From NCBI GenBank assembly GCA_964523945.1, contig CAZGBU010000007.1, positions 1 through 34,322 of the forward strand: 34,322 nucleotides of DNA, written 5' to 3'. Source of the stretch: CAKTOF01 sp964523945 (lineage in GTDB: Bacteria > Bacillota > Clostridia > Oscillospirales > Oscillospiraceae). Positions 1 through 8,198 of the stretch are shown here, piece by piece (within the stretch, counting starts at the first letter, position 1; the number at the start of each line of letters is the position of its first letter). Under the pieces are notes generated by a model. That model saw nothing but the letters and a program-made list of their open reading frames with translations. It made no database searches and was not told the origin of the DNA. The translations under genes were made by a program, and so were the position numbers.

Positions 1-136
1 AATGCCCGTGGATACAGTGTTTTCAAGGGATAATCAGGTTTTGGCTTGATTTTTGCATAAAAAATGGCCGAGTGACCTCCATTACCTTCAAAAATGGCAT
101 AATTCACGAATTTGTCTACAAAGACGAGTGAACGTC

Positions 137-172
137 AAAAAGCCCAGAAACCGCATGGCTTCTGGGCTTTTT
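137..172 (-). terminator. Intrinsic terminator downstream of queA
   Basis: A 13-bp stem (AAAAAGCCCAGAA pairing with TTCTGGGCTTTTT) encloses a 10-nt loop and carries a T-run on either strand, so it can work in both directions. It lies 30 bp after the queA stop codon and would end the queA message. The remaining bases 1-136 are AT-rich and show no gene or other feature I can support. Confidence 0.85.
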
Positions 173-201
173 CGCTGTTCCAACCGCTAAAATTATCAAT
201 A

Positions 202-1227
202 CTATCCGATGAACATGGCGTCACCAAACGAGAAAAATCGATAGCGCTCCCGAACCGCTTCCTCATATGCGGCAAGGACATGCTCACGCCCAGCAAATGC
301 GCTGACCAGCATGATCAGCGTGCTCTCCGGCAGATGGAAGTTGGTAATCAGCGCGTCCATCGCGCGGAACTGATATCCCGGATAGATAAAGATATCCGTC
401 CAGCCGGAGGCTGCGGAAAATGTTCCATCCTGGTGGACAAACGATTCAAGCGTGCGGCAGGAGGTCGTGCCGACACAGATAATGCGACCGCCCTCTCGCC
501 GTGTGTGATTGAGCACCTCAGCCGTCCCGCCGGAGATCTCACAGTATTCCGCGTGCATATGGTGCTCGGTGATCTCATCTGCTTTGACCGGACGGAATGT
601 GCCCAAACCGACGTGCAGTGTAACATAGGCCAGCGAGACACCGGAAGATTCGATCTGGCCCAGCATTTCCTTCGTAAAATGCAGCCCTGCCGTTGGCGCA
701 GCTGCCGAACCGCTGACGCGCGAGTAGACGGTCTGATACCGTTCGCCGTCTTCCAGTTCTTCCCGAATATAAGGCGGCAGCGGCGTCTTGCCCAATCGCT
801 CGAGCACCTCAAGAAAGATTCCGTCATACTGGAATTGAACGAGCTTGTTCCCGTCTTCTTTTGTGCCGATGACCTCGGCGCGCAGCGTACCATCTCCAAA
901 CGAGAGCTGTGTTCCGGGGCGCGTCTTCCGCCCCGGCTTGGTCAGGCACTCCCATACGCCATCTTCCTGTTCGTGCAGCAGCAGCACCTCAACCGCGCCG
1001 CCGGTTGGCTCCCGATGGCCGAGCAGCCGCGCCGGCAACACGCGCGAGTCATTCAATACCAGGCAGTCGCCGGGGTGAAGATACGCCGGCAGATCGGCAA
1101 AATGCCGGTGTGCAAGCGCGCCTGTCTGCCGGTTCATCACCAGAAGGCGGGAACCGTCGCGCTGCGCAAGCGGCGTCTGTGCAATCAGCTCCTGCGGCAG
1201 ATCATAATAGAAATCGGATGTCTTCAA
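202..1227 (-). CDS. queA: S-adenosylmethionine:tRNA ribosyltransferase-isomerase QueA
   Basis: Cytoplasmic enzyme that moves the ribosyl part of S-adenosylmethionine onto preQ1 at the wobble base of GUN-anticodon tRNAs, making epoxyqueuosine, the second-last step of queuosine synthesis. The 341-aa length fits the family. The N-terminus has the usual LPQELIAQTPLAQRDGSRLL pattern, the middle has the GLHFT segment, and the C-terminus ends in the family's YRFFSFGDAMFI block. The start is a TTG (1225-1227), chosen because AAAGGGG at 1236-1242 sits 8 nt upstream and MKTSDFYYDLP matches the family's N-terminus. It follows the SpoIID-domain gene by 21 bp on the same strand, so the two are probably co-transcribed, and a terminator follows. 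No tgt or other queuosine gene is in the window. Confidence 0.96.
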   Translation of the reverse strand: MKTSDFYYDLPQELIAQTPLAQRDGSRLLVMNRQTGALAHRHFADLPAYLHPGDCLVLNDSRVLPARLLGHREPTGGAVEVLLLHEQEDGVWECLTKPGRKTRPGTQLSFGDGTLRAEVIGTKEDGNKLVQFQYDGIFLEVLERLGKTPLPPYIREELEDGERYQTVYSRVSGSAAAPTAGLHFTKEMLGQIESSGVSLAYVTLHVGLGTFRPVKADEITEHHMHAEYCEISGGTAEVLNHTRREGGRIICVGTTSCRTLESFVHQDGTFSAASGWTDIFIYPGYQFRAMDALITNFHLPESTLIMLVSAFAGREHVLAAYEEAVRERYRFFSFGDAMFIG

Positions 1228-1248
1228 TCAGAATACCCCTTTATCGCG

Positions 1249-3009
1249 TCATGAAATCGTGACGCCGGTGTAGTAGAATGTCAGGATCTCTTCATAAGTA
1301 TAGCCCTGAAGCCCCATTGCGTAAGCGCCGTACTGGCTCATGCCGATGTTGTGGCCATAGCCGCTGCCGACAATCAGCCACTCTGTAGACGATGTATTGG
1401 TGACAGAATCAAATCCAGACGCGCTGCCGCTCCCGGTCTGTGCGGAACCGGATGAGACGGAACCACTGCCGGAAATCACCGAAGCGCTGCCGCTTAATAG
1501 CTCCGTACCGGACGCGGTTATTGCGTAAATGGAATCGGCCTGCGACACCGAAGTGCCGTCGGTTACATAAAATGAGCCGCTGACACTCGATGTGCTGCCC
1601 GTCGTACTGCTGCCCGTATACGACTCGCCCGGCGCGAGCACGATATAGCGACGGCTGAAGTAGCCATTGGGGAAATAATTCTGGAAGATCCCGCGCGTAT
1701 CGTCCCCGGTGAACGTGTAGGTCCTGCCATTGGAATCCGTCAGCACAATCTCATTGACATTGCCCATAGCAGTATACTCTGTGATCTCAACCGAGACAAT
1801 GTCCGAGCAACTGGCGTAGCTGCTGCTCCATTCCTGCAGTACTTCAGCCAGCTCCGACCCGCTCATGGAATAGCTCCACTCATCCGACGGGATGGAGATG
1901 GACTGCTCATATGGGTCCTCTTTGCCAATCAGATAAGCATAGGAGGAGCCCCAGGCATTGGCAGCATCCTCAGTCGCACCGCCGTCTGCGGAATGATAGA
2001 GCGCCTCGATCAGCCGTCCGTTGTAATAGATACACTCTCCCGCCGTCTCTTCCGCTGCCCGCTCAATATTGGAAGCATAAGAACCGGTGTAAACACCGCG
2101 ATAGACCTGGCAATCGGTTGTAGCACAGACATCAAAGCCATAGGTCGTATGCTTACTCGTTGCCTCTGCAAATGTGCGCGCGGCAACTGCGCCGGCCTTG
2201 AGCGTCTCCAACGGCCAACTCGCACTCATTTCATACGGAACGACGCCTTTGACGTAGTCGTCGACGTCCACATAGTTGATAATCGTCAGATCATCGCCGG
2301 TGCGGCGGCAATACTGGAAGCCGCCATAGTAGCAATAGCCGCGGAACCAGGTCTGCGGCGCGGCAACACCGGTCACATCCGGCATAATCCCCAAGTAATT
2401 CCCACCGGCACCGCCGTCATACTCGAACAGAATGGTATTGGTACCGGTGATCACGACTGTATAGCAGGAGGTGCTGTTGCCGACAACGGTGACACCGCTG
2501 TAGTTGGCTGCATCTGCGGCTGCATTGGCTTCGGTGGAGTAGAACTCGAACCGGACGCGATAGGCGCCGTTGATATAGGCCGGGAAACCGTATGGATAGT
2601 TCTGCGCTGCGGCAGCTGCCTCAGCATAGGTTGCATACGTCTGATTTGTCTGCAGGTGATATGCACCGACCAGCTGATAGGACGAGGATGTCCTTGTTTC
2701 ATAATAGCTGCCCGACGCATAATATAAGTTGGTGTCCTTGCAGATCGTAATATGGTCTTCTGTGGTCGTTCCGACCTCGACGAAGCTTCGGTCGCTGTCA
2801 AAATAGCCAAAGCGGTAGCCGGAACCGACCTCATTGGCCAGGTTCGCTGTCGCCATCGCGCTCGAACCATAGTACAGTCCAACGCGCAGAATCCCGTTGG
2901 CCGATGCAGCCTGGCCCGGTACAGGCATCAGGGCAGCCAGCGCGGCAGCCAGCAGCAGCACTGCGAGTATACGGAGCAAAGGGCGGATGGTGATACGGTA
3001 TGTAGTCAT
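1249..3009 (-). CDS. Secreted SpoIID/LytB-domain protein
   Basis: The 586-aa protein has a signal peptide (residues about 8-35: a basic N-terminus, an Ala/Leu-rich core and a GQAA cleavage region), so it should be exported. The SpoIID/LytB domain begins near residue 250 with VDVDDYVKGVVPYEM; Glu260 corresponds to the catalytic glutamate of SpoIID, a lytic transglycosylase acting on peptidoglycan stripped of stem peptides. The domain continues with KAGAVAARTFA and closes with GYGHNIGMSQYGAYAMG near residue 555. Two features differ from plain SpoIID: a ~210-residue N-terminal region rich in Tyr and Ala, and a Ser/Gly/Thr-rich insertion (about 465-545) before the last motif. It could act in engulfment or in vegetative wall remodelling; the sequence does not decide. 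GGAGG lies just upstream of the ATG. It diverges from the dap operon. Confidence 0.88.
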   Translation of the reverse strand: MTTYRITIRPLLRILAVLLLAAALAALMPVPGQAASANGILRVGLYYGSSAMATANLANEVGSGYRFGYFDSDRSFVEVGTTTEDHITICKDTNLYYASGSYYETRTSSSYQLVGAYHLQTNQTYATYAEAAAAAQNYPYGFPAYINGAYRVRFEFYSTEANAAADAANYSGVTVVGNSTSCYTVVITGTNTILFEYDGGAGGNYLGIMPDVTGVAAPQTWFRGYCYYGGFQYCRRTGDDLTIINYVDVDDYVKGVVPYEMSASWPLETLKAGAVAARTFAEATSKHTTYGFDVCATTDCQVYRGVYTGSYASNIERAAEETAGECIYYNGRLIEALYHSADGGATEDAANAWGSSYAYLIGKEDPYEQSISIPSDEWSYSMSGSELAEVLQEWSSSYASCSDIVSVEITEYTAMGNVNEIVLTDSNGRTYTFTGDDTRGIFQNYFPNGYFSRRYIVLAPGESYTGSSTTGSTSSVSGSFYVTDGTSVSQADSIYAITASGTELLSGSASVISGSGSVSSGSAQTGSGSASGFDSVTNTSSTEWLIVGSGYGHNIGMSQYGAYAMGLQGYTYEEILTFYYTGVTIS

Positions 3010-3089
3010 GTAAACCTCCAGAGGAAATGCAATCGGTTATTTTTACAATTTTCAACGCACCTGCAGCCTGGATATGAGCATTCCATGCA

Positions 3090-3118
3090 TTGACATCAAA
3101 TTAATGAGACGGTAAAAT
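3090..3118 (+). promoter_or_regulatory. Sigma-A-type promoter of the asd-dapA-dapB operon
   Basis: The -35 box TTGACA (3090-3095, consensus) and -10 box TAAAAT (3113-3118, five of six) are separated by exactly 17 nt. Transcription would start near 3125, leaving a leader of about 160 nt before asd. That leader has short stems (for example CGGTT/AACCG near 3200) but no lysine-riboswitch core or terminator hairpin that I can recognise. Confidence 0.8.
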
Positions 3119-3287
3119 AATAAAAATACAGTAGACCGAACTGCTGTCATACAACAGCCAGCGGTAACGGATTAGAAACATTATATTACATCCTGATGCG
3201 GTTTTGCAACCGGTTTGTAATAGGAATTCCGTTTTTCGACCGGCGGGCTGATTGCAAGACCAGCAACATAAATGGGAGTTGACAAAC

Positions 3288-4376
3288 ATGGAACACTACA
3301 GAGTCGGTATCATCGGTGCCACCGGAATGGTCGGGCAGCGTTTTATCACGCTGTGCGACGGCCACCCGTGGTTCGACTGCGTCGTGCTGGCAGCCTCCGG
3401 CCGTTCGGCCGGCAAAACATATGAAGAAGCGGCCGGCGATCGCTGGGCGATGGACAAACCGATGCCGGACTGGGCAAAAGCGATTGTCGTAATGGATGCT
3501 GAGCGTGATGCAGCCGCCATCGCGCAGCAGGTCGATTTTGTCTTCTGCGCTGTTGACATGAAGAAACCCGACGTGCTCCGGCTGGAAGAGACCTACGCCA
3601 AGCTTGAGTGTCCCGTCGTCTCCAACAACTCGGCCAACCGCATGACGCCGGACGTTCCGATGGTGATCCCAGAACTCAACGGCGATCATCTGGCAGTGAT
3701 CGAGTCGCAGAAAAAGCGGCTCGGCACCAGGCGCGGATTTATCGCCGTCAAATCCAACTGCTCGATCCAGTCCTATGTGCCCGCTCTGCATCCGATCAAG
3801 GACATCTATGGGCTTGACCGCGTGCTCGCATGCACCTATCAGGCAATTTCCGGCGCCGGCAAGACCTTTGCCACCTGGCCGGAGATGGTCGACAACGTAA
3901 TTCCATACATCGGTGGCGAGGAGGACAAGAGCGAGCAGGAGCCATTGAAAGTCTGGGGTCATGTGGATGGCAGCGCAATCGTACCAACCGTGCGGCCGAG
4001 CATCACGACCCAGTGCCTGCGTGTCCCGGTCTCCAACGGTCATATGGCTGCTGTCTTTGCCTCCTTTGAGCGCAAACCGGATCTCGATGAAATCCGCCGG
4101 ATCTGGTCGGAGTTTCGCGGCCGCCCGCAGGAGCTGAACCTGCCGCACGCGCCGAAACAATTCCTGCACTACTTTGAAGAGGATAATATGCCGCAGACGC
4201 GGCTGCACCGGGACCTCGAGGGCGGCATGGCAATTTCCATTGGCCGGCTGCGTCCCGACAGCCAATATGATCTAAAATTTGTATGCCTTTCCCACAACAC
4301 CCTGCGCGGCGCAGCCGGCGGCGGCATGCTGCTTGCGGAATTGCTGTGCGCCGAGGGGTACATCCTGCATCAGTAA
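3288..4376 (+). CDS. asd: Aspartate-semialdehyde dehydrogenase
   Basis: Reduces aspartyl phosphate to aspartate semialdehyde with NADPH, the branch point to lysine/diaminopimelate, threonine and methionine. The N-terminal GIIGATGMVGQRF is the Rossmann nucleotide-binding loop. Cys158 in KSNCSIQS is the acyl-enzyme nucleophile, and His in VSNGHMA is the likely base. At 362 aa, with HPWF, SAGKTYEEA and a long central segment, it belongs to the larger archaeal/fungal-type branch rather than the ~330-aa type of most bacteria; that branch is also common in clostridia. The ATG at 3288 is chosen because GGGAG (3274-3278) precedes it by 9 nt; an in-frame TTG at 3252 would only add 12 residues unlike the family. 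First gene of the plus-strand dap operon, 12 bp before dapA. Confidence 0.95.
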   Translation: MEHYRVGIIGATGMVGQRFITLCDGHPWFDCVVLAASGRSAGKTYEEAAGDRWAMDKPMPDWAKAIVVMDAERDAAAIAQQVDFVFCAVDMKKPDVLRLEETYAKLECPVVSNNSANRMTPDVPMVIPELNGDHLAVIESQKKRLGTRRGFIAVKSNCSIQSYVPALHPIKDIYGLDRVLACTYQAISGAGKTFATWPEMVDNVIPYIGGEEDKSEQEPLKVWGHVDGSAIVPTVRPSITTQCLRVPVSNGHMAAVFASFERKPDLDEIRRIWSEFRGRPQELNLPHAPKQFLHYFEEDNMPQTRLHRDLEGGMAISIGRLRPDSQYDLKFVCLSHNTLRGAAGGGMLLAELLCAEGYILHQ

Positions 4377-4388
4377 GGAGAGATTGCA

Positions 4389-5279
4389 ATGAAAAGCCCG
4401 GTTTTCTCCGGATCCGGCGTTGCGATTGTCACGCCGATGCTGCCGGATGGCAGCGTCAACTTCGAAAAGCTTGATGAGCTGATCGAGTTTCAGCTTCACA
4501 ATGGGACCGATTCGATTATTATCTGCGGCACAACCGGCGAGACGCCGACGCTCAGCGAAGAGGAGCACATCGAAACCATTTCACATGCCATTCGCCAGGT
4601 CAACGGCCGATGCCCGGTGATCGCCGGTACAGGCAGCAACAACACTGCGCACAGCCTCTACCTCTCCCGGGCCGCCTGCGAGGCCGGCGCTGACGCACTA
4701 CTGATTGTCACACCGTACTACAACAAAGCCTCCGCACGCGGCCTGATCCGCCACTATACAACCATCGCGGATGAATGCTCTGCCCCCATCATCGTCTACA
4801 ATGTCCCTTCGCGTACCGGCGTGTCGCTGACAGCCGACACCTATCGTGAGCTCAGCCGCCATCCGATGATCAACGGGGTCAAAGAAGCGTCCGGCAATGT
4901 GGCGCAGGTTTCGCGGACAATCGCCGCCTGCGGTGACGACTTCTTCGTCTGGTCCGGCAACGATGACCAGATTGTTCCGCTGATGTCGCTCGGTGCAAAG
5001 GGCGTGATTTCTGTTATGGCAAACCTTTGCCCGGCACAGACAGCTGAGATTGCGCACCTGTGCTTGGCAGACCGCTTTGCAGAGGCGGGCCAAATGCAGA
5101 ATACATATATGGCACTGATTGACGCACTGTTCTGCGAGGTTAATCCGATCCCGATCAAGACTGCGATGAACCTGGCCGGCATGGACGTCGGTCCGCTTCG
5201 GTTGCCGCTGTGTGAAATGGAGGATCGAAATCTGACCCGGTTAAAAGATACCATGCGGCAGTACGGCTTCGCCGTCTGA
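4389..5279 (+). CDS. dapA: 4-hydroxy-tetrahydrodipicolinate synthase
   Basis: Condenses pyruvate with aspartate semialdehyde, the first committed step of diaminopimelate and lysine synthesis. The 296-aa protein is a TIM barrel of standard length. Lys165 in GVKEASG forms the Schiff base with pyruvate; Tyr137 in YNVPSRTG and Thr48-Thr49 in CGTTGE complete the proton-relay triad. AAGGAG lies 8 nt before the ATG. It receives its substrate from asd, immediately upstream, and passes product to dapB, immediately downstream. In a spore former the same intermediate also feeds dipicolinic acid synthesis, though no dpa gene is visible here. Confidence 0.97.
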   Translation: MKSPVFSGSGVAIVTPMLPDGSVNFEKLDELIEFQLHNGTDSIIICGTTGETPTLSEEEHIETISHAIRQVNGRCPVIAGTGSNNTAHSLYLSRAACEAGADALLIVTPYYNKASARGLIRHYTTIADECSAPIIVYNVPSRTGVSLTADTYRELSRHPMINGVKEASGNVAQVSRTIAACGDDFFVWSGNDDQIVPLMSLGAKGVISVMANLCPAQTAEIAHLCLADRFAEAGQMQNTYMALIDALFCEVNPIPIKTAMNLAGMDVGPLRLPLCEMEDRNLTRLKDTMRQYGFAV

Positions 5280-5310
5280 CCGAACGCTACAAAAGAGGCA
5301 GGCTGATTGC

Positions 5311-6069
5311 ATGAAACATCTGATTATTTCCGGCTGCTGCGGCCATATGGGCCGCGTGGTAACCGAAATCTGTGCGCAGGATCCAATGCTGCAGGTCGTT
5401 GCAGGATTTGACCTCCACGCCGATAAGATTTCGGACTTTCCGGTCTATGCCCATCCGATGGAATATACGGGTACATGCGACTGCGTGATCGATTTCTCCT
5501 CCCCTGCCGCTCTGACTGATCTGCTCGCATTCTGCCAAGACAGACATTGCGGCGTGGTTCTGGCCACGACAGGCTATTCCGACGCGCAGCTCGCCGAGAT
5601 TGAACGTGCGAGCAGGACCATCCCGGTTTTTCGCTCAGCCAATATGAGTCTGGGTATCAATGTCATGATAGAACTGGTGCGGCGCGCGGCACAGCTATTG
5701 GGCGGATTTGATATTGAGATTGTGGAGAAGCACCACAACCGCAAGGTCGACGCGCCAAGCGGAACTGCATTGATGCTGGCTGATGCGGCAGCCGATGCGG
5801 TCGGATATGACGCGAACTATATCTATGAGCGCCAGAGCGTGCGCCGCCCACGCGACCCACATGAAATCGGCATCAGCTCGGTGCGCGGCGGCACGATTGT
5901 CGGTGAGCATACGGTGATTTTTGCAGGACGCGACGAGGTAATCGAACTGCGGCACAGCGCCGGCTCGCGCGAGATCTTTGCAAACGGCGCCGTGCGCGCC
6001 GCATCGTTCCTGGCTGGGAAAGCGCCGGGGATGTATGATATGTCAGACTTGATTGCGGAGGAGATCTGA
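5311..6069 (+). CDS. dapB: 4-hydroxy-tetrahydrodipicolinate reductase
   Basis: Reduces the DapA product to tetrahydrodipicolinate with NAD(P)H. The 252-aa protein has an N-terminal Rossmann motif (SGCCGHMGR, residues 7-15) and the family signature EKHHNRKVDAPSGTA, in which His141 is the proton donor, Lys145 assists catalysis and PSGT (149-152) binds substrate. Third gene of the operon, 31 bp after dapA. Its last codons contain GGAGGAG (6057-6063), which acts as the ribosome site of the following ACT-domain gene, so translation of the two is probably linked. Confidence 0.96.
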   Translation: MKHLIISGCCGHMGRVVTEICAQDPMLQVVAGFDLHADKISDFPVYAHPMEYTGTCDCVIDFSSPAALTDLLAFCQDRHCGVVLATTGYSDAQLAEIERASRTIPVFRSANMSLGINVMIELVRRAAQLLGGFDIEIVEKHHNRKVDAPSGTALMLADAAADAVGYDANYIYERQSVRRPRDPHEIGISSVRGGTIVGEHTVIFAGRDEVIELRHSAGSREIFANGAVRAASFLAGKAPGMYDMSDLIAEEI

Positions 6070-6070
6070 A

Positions 6071-6562
6071 ATGGCACAGCCGATTACACACATTACCTAC
6101 TGTCCCAATATTGCACTGGTCACGCTGCCGGCGATTCCGGGCGACAGCCGAATCGTCGCTGACATTCTGACAGCGATCGCAGAAAGCGGCGTCAACGTCG
6201 ACATGATCAGCCAGACTGCTCCGCAGGGCGGCACAATCAGCATCGCTTTTTCCATCTCAATGGACGCCATGGCACAGCTGCTGCCGGTGATCAATTCGCT
6301 CAAGCCGCTGCATCCCGGCCTGAAGTGTGAAATCACGGGCGGCATGACCAAGATCAACTTCTATGATGCCGATATGGTCAATACGCCGGGTGTTGCGGCA
6401 CGCGTGTTTACTGCACTCTCTGAGGGCGGTGTGCAGGTGATCATGATCACAACCTCAACCGTTGACATCTCGATTCTGGTGCAGGACCACGACGCGGCTG
6501 AAGCACTCTCGCTCTGTGCGCGCCGGTTTGCCGTTGAGCCGGAAGAGGTGCCATTTGAATAA
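6071..6562 (+). CDS. Stand-alone tandem ACT-domain protein, aspartokinase regulatory-subunit-like
   Basis: A 163-aa protein made only of two ACT-type repeats. The first runs from about residue 12 (NIALVTLPAIPGDSRIVADI) to 80 and the second from about 88 (KINFYDADMVNTPGVAARV) to 155. The second carries the TPGVAARVFTALSEGGV and ITTSTVDISIL patterns seen in the C-terminal half of aspartate kinase, but no kinase domain precedes it. It therefore resembles the separate beta subunit that some bacilli make from an internal start in lysC. I infer that it senses lysine or threonine and modulates an aspartate kinase encoded elsewhere; direct binding to a dap enzyme is also possible. The ATG at 6071 is preceded by GGAGGAG (6057-6063), 7 nt away. 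Last gene of the dap operon. Confidence 0.8.
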   Translation: MAQPITHITYCPNIALVTLPAIPGDSRIVADILTAIAESGVNVDMISQTAPQGGTISIAFSISMDAMAQLLPVINSLKPLHPGLKCEITGGMTKINFYDADMVNTPGVAARVFTALSEGGVQVIMITTSTVDISILVQDHDAAEALSLCARRFAVEPEEVPFE

Positions 6563-6582
6563 GTTTCTACCATAAAGCAGCA

Positions 6583-6614
6583 GGCCCGCAGGCATTTTGC
6601 CTGCGGGCCTTTTT
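6583..6614 (+). terminator. Intrinsic terminator of the dap operon
   Basis: A 12-bp perfect GC-rich stem (GGCCCGCAGGCA with its complement, loop TTT) is followed by TTTTT on the plus strand. It sits 20 bp after the ACT-domain gene and just before the convergent end of tyrS. The minus-strand exit lacks a good T-run, so I call it one-directional. Confidence 0.9.
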
Positions 6615-6616
6615 GC

Positions 6617-7846
6617 TTATTTCGATTCCAGCACTGCACGGTGGAAAACTTTTTTGCCCTTGCGGAGCTTAACGCCGGCAGTCAACTGCTCGGCCGTCAC
6701 GAAAACATCGATATTGGCCACTTTTTCATCATCCAGATAGACGCCGCCCTGCTGCACAAGCCTGCGCGCTTCAGAGTTGCTCGCCGCCAGGCCGCAGGCA
6801 ACCAGAAGCGGGAGAATCCCAACAGCGCCGTCTGTCAGCTGCTGCTCTGTCAGGACCGTAGTCGGCATATTTGCGTCATCCGAGCTGCCGGAAAACAGCG
6901 CGCGCGCTGCCTCCTGTGCAGCGTTAGCCGCCGCTGTGCCGTGTACCATCTGTGTCAGCTCATAAGCCAGGATCTCCTTGGCCTCGTTGATCTTCTGGTC
7001 CTTCCAATCTGCCATCTCTTCGATCTGCTCAAGCGGGAGGAATGTCAGCATCCGCAGACACTTCATCACATCGGCATCGCCGACGTTGCGCCAGTACTGA
7101 TAGAAATCATATGGCGAGGTCTTGTTTGCGTCGAGCCAGACGGCGTTGCCCGCTGTCTTTCCCATCTTGTTGCCCTGCGAGTCTGTCAGCAATGTGATGG
7201 TCATCGCATAGGCGTCCTTACCAAGCTTCTTGCGGATCAGTTCGGTGCCGCCCAGCATATTCGACCACTGGTCGTCTCCGCCAAACTGCATATTACAGCC
7301 AACGGTCTGGAACATATGATAGAAGTCATACGACTGCATAATCATATAATTGAACTCCAGGAAGCTCAAGCCTTTTTCCATGCGCTGCTTGTAGCACTCC
7401 GCACGCAGCATATTGTTGACGGAGAAGCAGGCACCAACCTCACGCAGCAGTTCGACATAGTTGAGGTCAAGCAGCCAGTCAGCGTTGTTCATCATCATCG
7501 CCTTGCCCTCGCCAAAGTCGATGAAGCGCTGCATCTGCTTTTTAAAGCATTCGGCATTGTAGTCGATATCCTCTTTCGTCAGCATCTTGCGCATGTCGGT
7601 GCGGCCGGACGGGTCGCCGATCAGCGTGGTGCCGCCGCCGATCAGCGCGATCGGCCGGTTGCCCGTGAGCTGCAGGCGCTTCATCAGCGTCAACGCCATA
7701 AAATGGCCGGCCGTCAGGCTGTCAGCCGTGCAGTCGAAACCAATATAGAACGTCGCCTTTCCATTGTCGATCAGTTCCCGGATCTCATCCTCATCTGTGA
7801 CCTGCGCGATCAGGCCACGGGCTGTCAGTTCCTCGTAAAGTGTCAT
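6617..7846 (-). CDS. tyrS: Tyrosyl-tRNA synthetase
   Basis: Charges tRNA-Tyr with tyrosine. The 409-aa class I synthetase has the HIGH-like TAGH (residues 45-48, in FDCTADSLTAGHF), the GGGTTLIGDPSGRTD substrate loop, DQWSN in the tyrosine pocket, and the KMSKS-like NKMGKTAG. The C-terminal ~65 residues form an S4 RNA-binding domain (EARRLVQQGGVYLDDEKV). Length and motifs fit the bacterial TyrS/TyrZ family. Expression is controlled by the T-box leader immediately upstream. It converges with the dap operon. Confidence 0.97.
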   Translation of the reverse strand: MTLYEELTARGLIAQVTDEDEIRELIDNGKATFYIGFDCTADSLTAGHFMALTLMKRLQLTGNRPIALIGGGTTLIGDPSGRTDMRKMLTKEDIDYNAECFKKQMQRFIDFGEGKAMMMNNADWLLDLNYVELLREVGACFSVNNMLRAECYKQRMEKGLSFLEFNYMIMQSYDFYHMFQTVGCNMQFGGDDQWSNMLGGTELIRKKLGKDAYAMTITLLTDSQGNKMGKTAGNAVWLDANKTSPYDFYQYWRNVGDADVMKCLRMLTFLPLEQIEEMADWKDQKINEAKEILAYELTQMVHGTAAANAAQEAARALFSGSSDDANMPTTVLTEQQLTDGAVGILPLLVACGLAASNSEARRLVQQGGVYLDDEKVANIDVFVTAEQLTAGVKLRKGKKVFHRAVLESK

Positions 7847-7878
7847 TGTTTCGTTCTCCTCATCCAGTATTTTGCGAT

Positions 7879-8146
7879 AAAAAAGCCCTCTGTTCCCTTA
7901 AGGAACAGAGGGCGCTGTACACAGTACAAAGACGCGGTACCACCTCTGATCTGCGCACGCCTCGCAACATGCGCCTCAGCGAGTCGGTGACTCTGCCGCG
8001 ATATCGGGCGGAACCCGTCTGACCCTACTGTCTGTGGTTCAGGCCGCCGCTCAGGAGCGTATTCACAGCGCGCACTCTCCTCCGTTTCACCAGCCCGGAG
8101 GCTCTCTGCACAGGCAAACGCTGCTACTGATCTCCATCATTGCGTT
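7879..8146 (-). promoter_or_regulatory. Tyrosine T-box leader of tyrS
   Basis: The minus-strand leader has the parts of a T-box riboswitch in order. Stem I carries an AGTA element (CAGTAG), GGTGAAACGG and GAATACGC, in which TAC (8059-8061) is the tyrosine specifier codon. The conserved T-box AGGTGGTACCGCG is at 7933-7945. A terminator hairpin (12-bp stem, 7885-7913) is followed by six T (7879-7884). Uncharged tRNA-Tyr would pair with the specifier and the T-box bulge, favour the antiterminator and allow tyrS transcription. The specifier matches the downstream enzyme, which supports both calls. Confidence 0.95.
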
Positions 8147-8152
8147 GAAGGA

Positions 8153-8181
8153 ATCTTACCATGTGTGCCGCGGTTTGTCAA
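8153..8181 (-). promoter_or_regulatory. Sigma-A-type promoter of the tyrS T-box leader
   Basis: Minus-strand -35 TTGACA (8176-8181) and -10 TAAGAT (8153-8158) are separated by 17 nt. It begins 17 bp after the stop codon of the lipoprotein gene and would start the T-box transcript near 8146. Confidence 0.82.
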
Positions 8182-8198
8182 CGGTTTTCTTTTTGTAC

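Noticed and set aside
3186..4265. Long open frame on the minus strand opposite asd
   Set aside because: It is a shadow of asd: no ribosome site, His/Arg-rich composition and no family pattern; similar shadows lie opposite recN, tyrS, purB and leuC.
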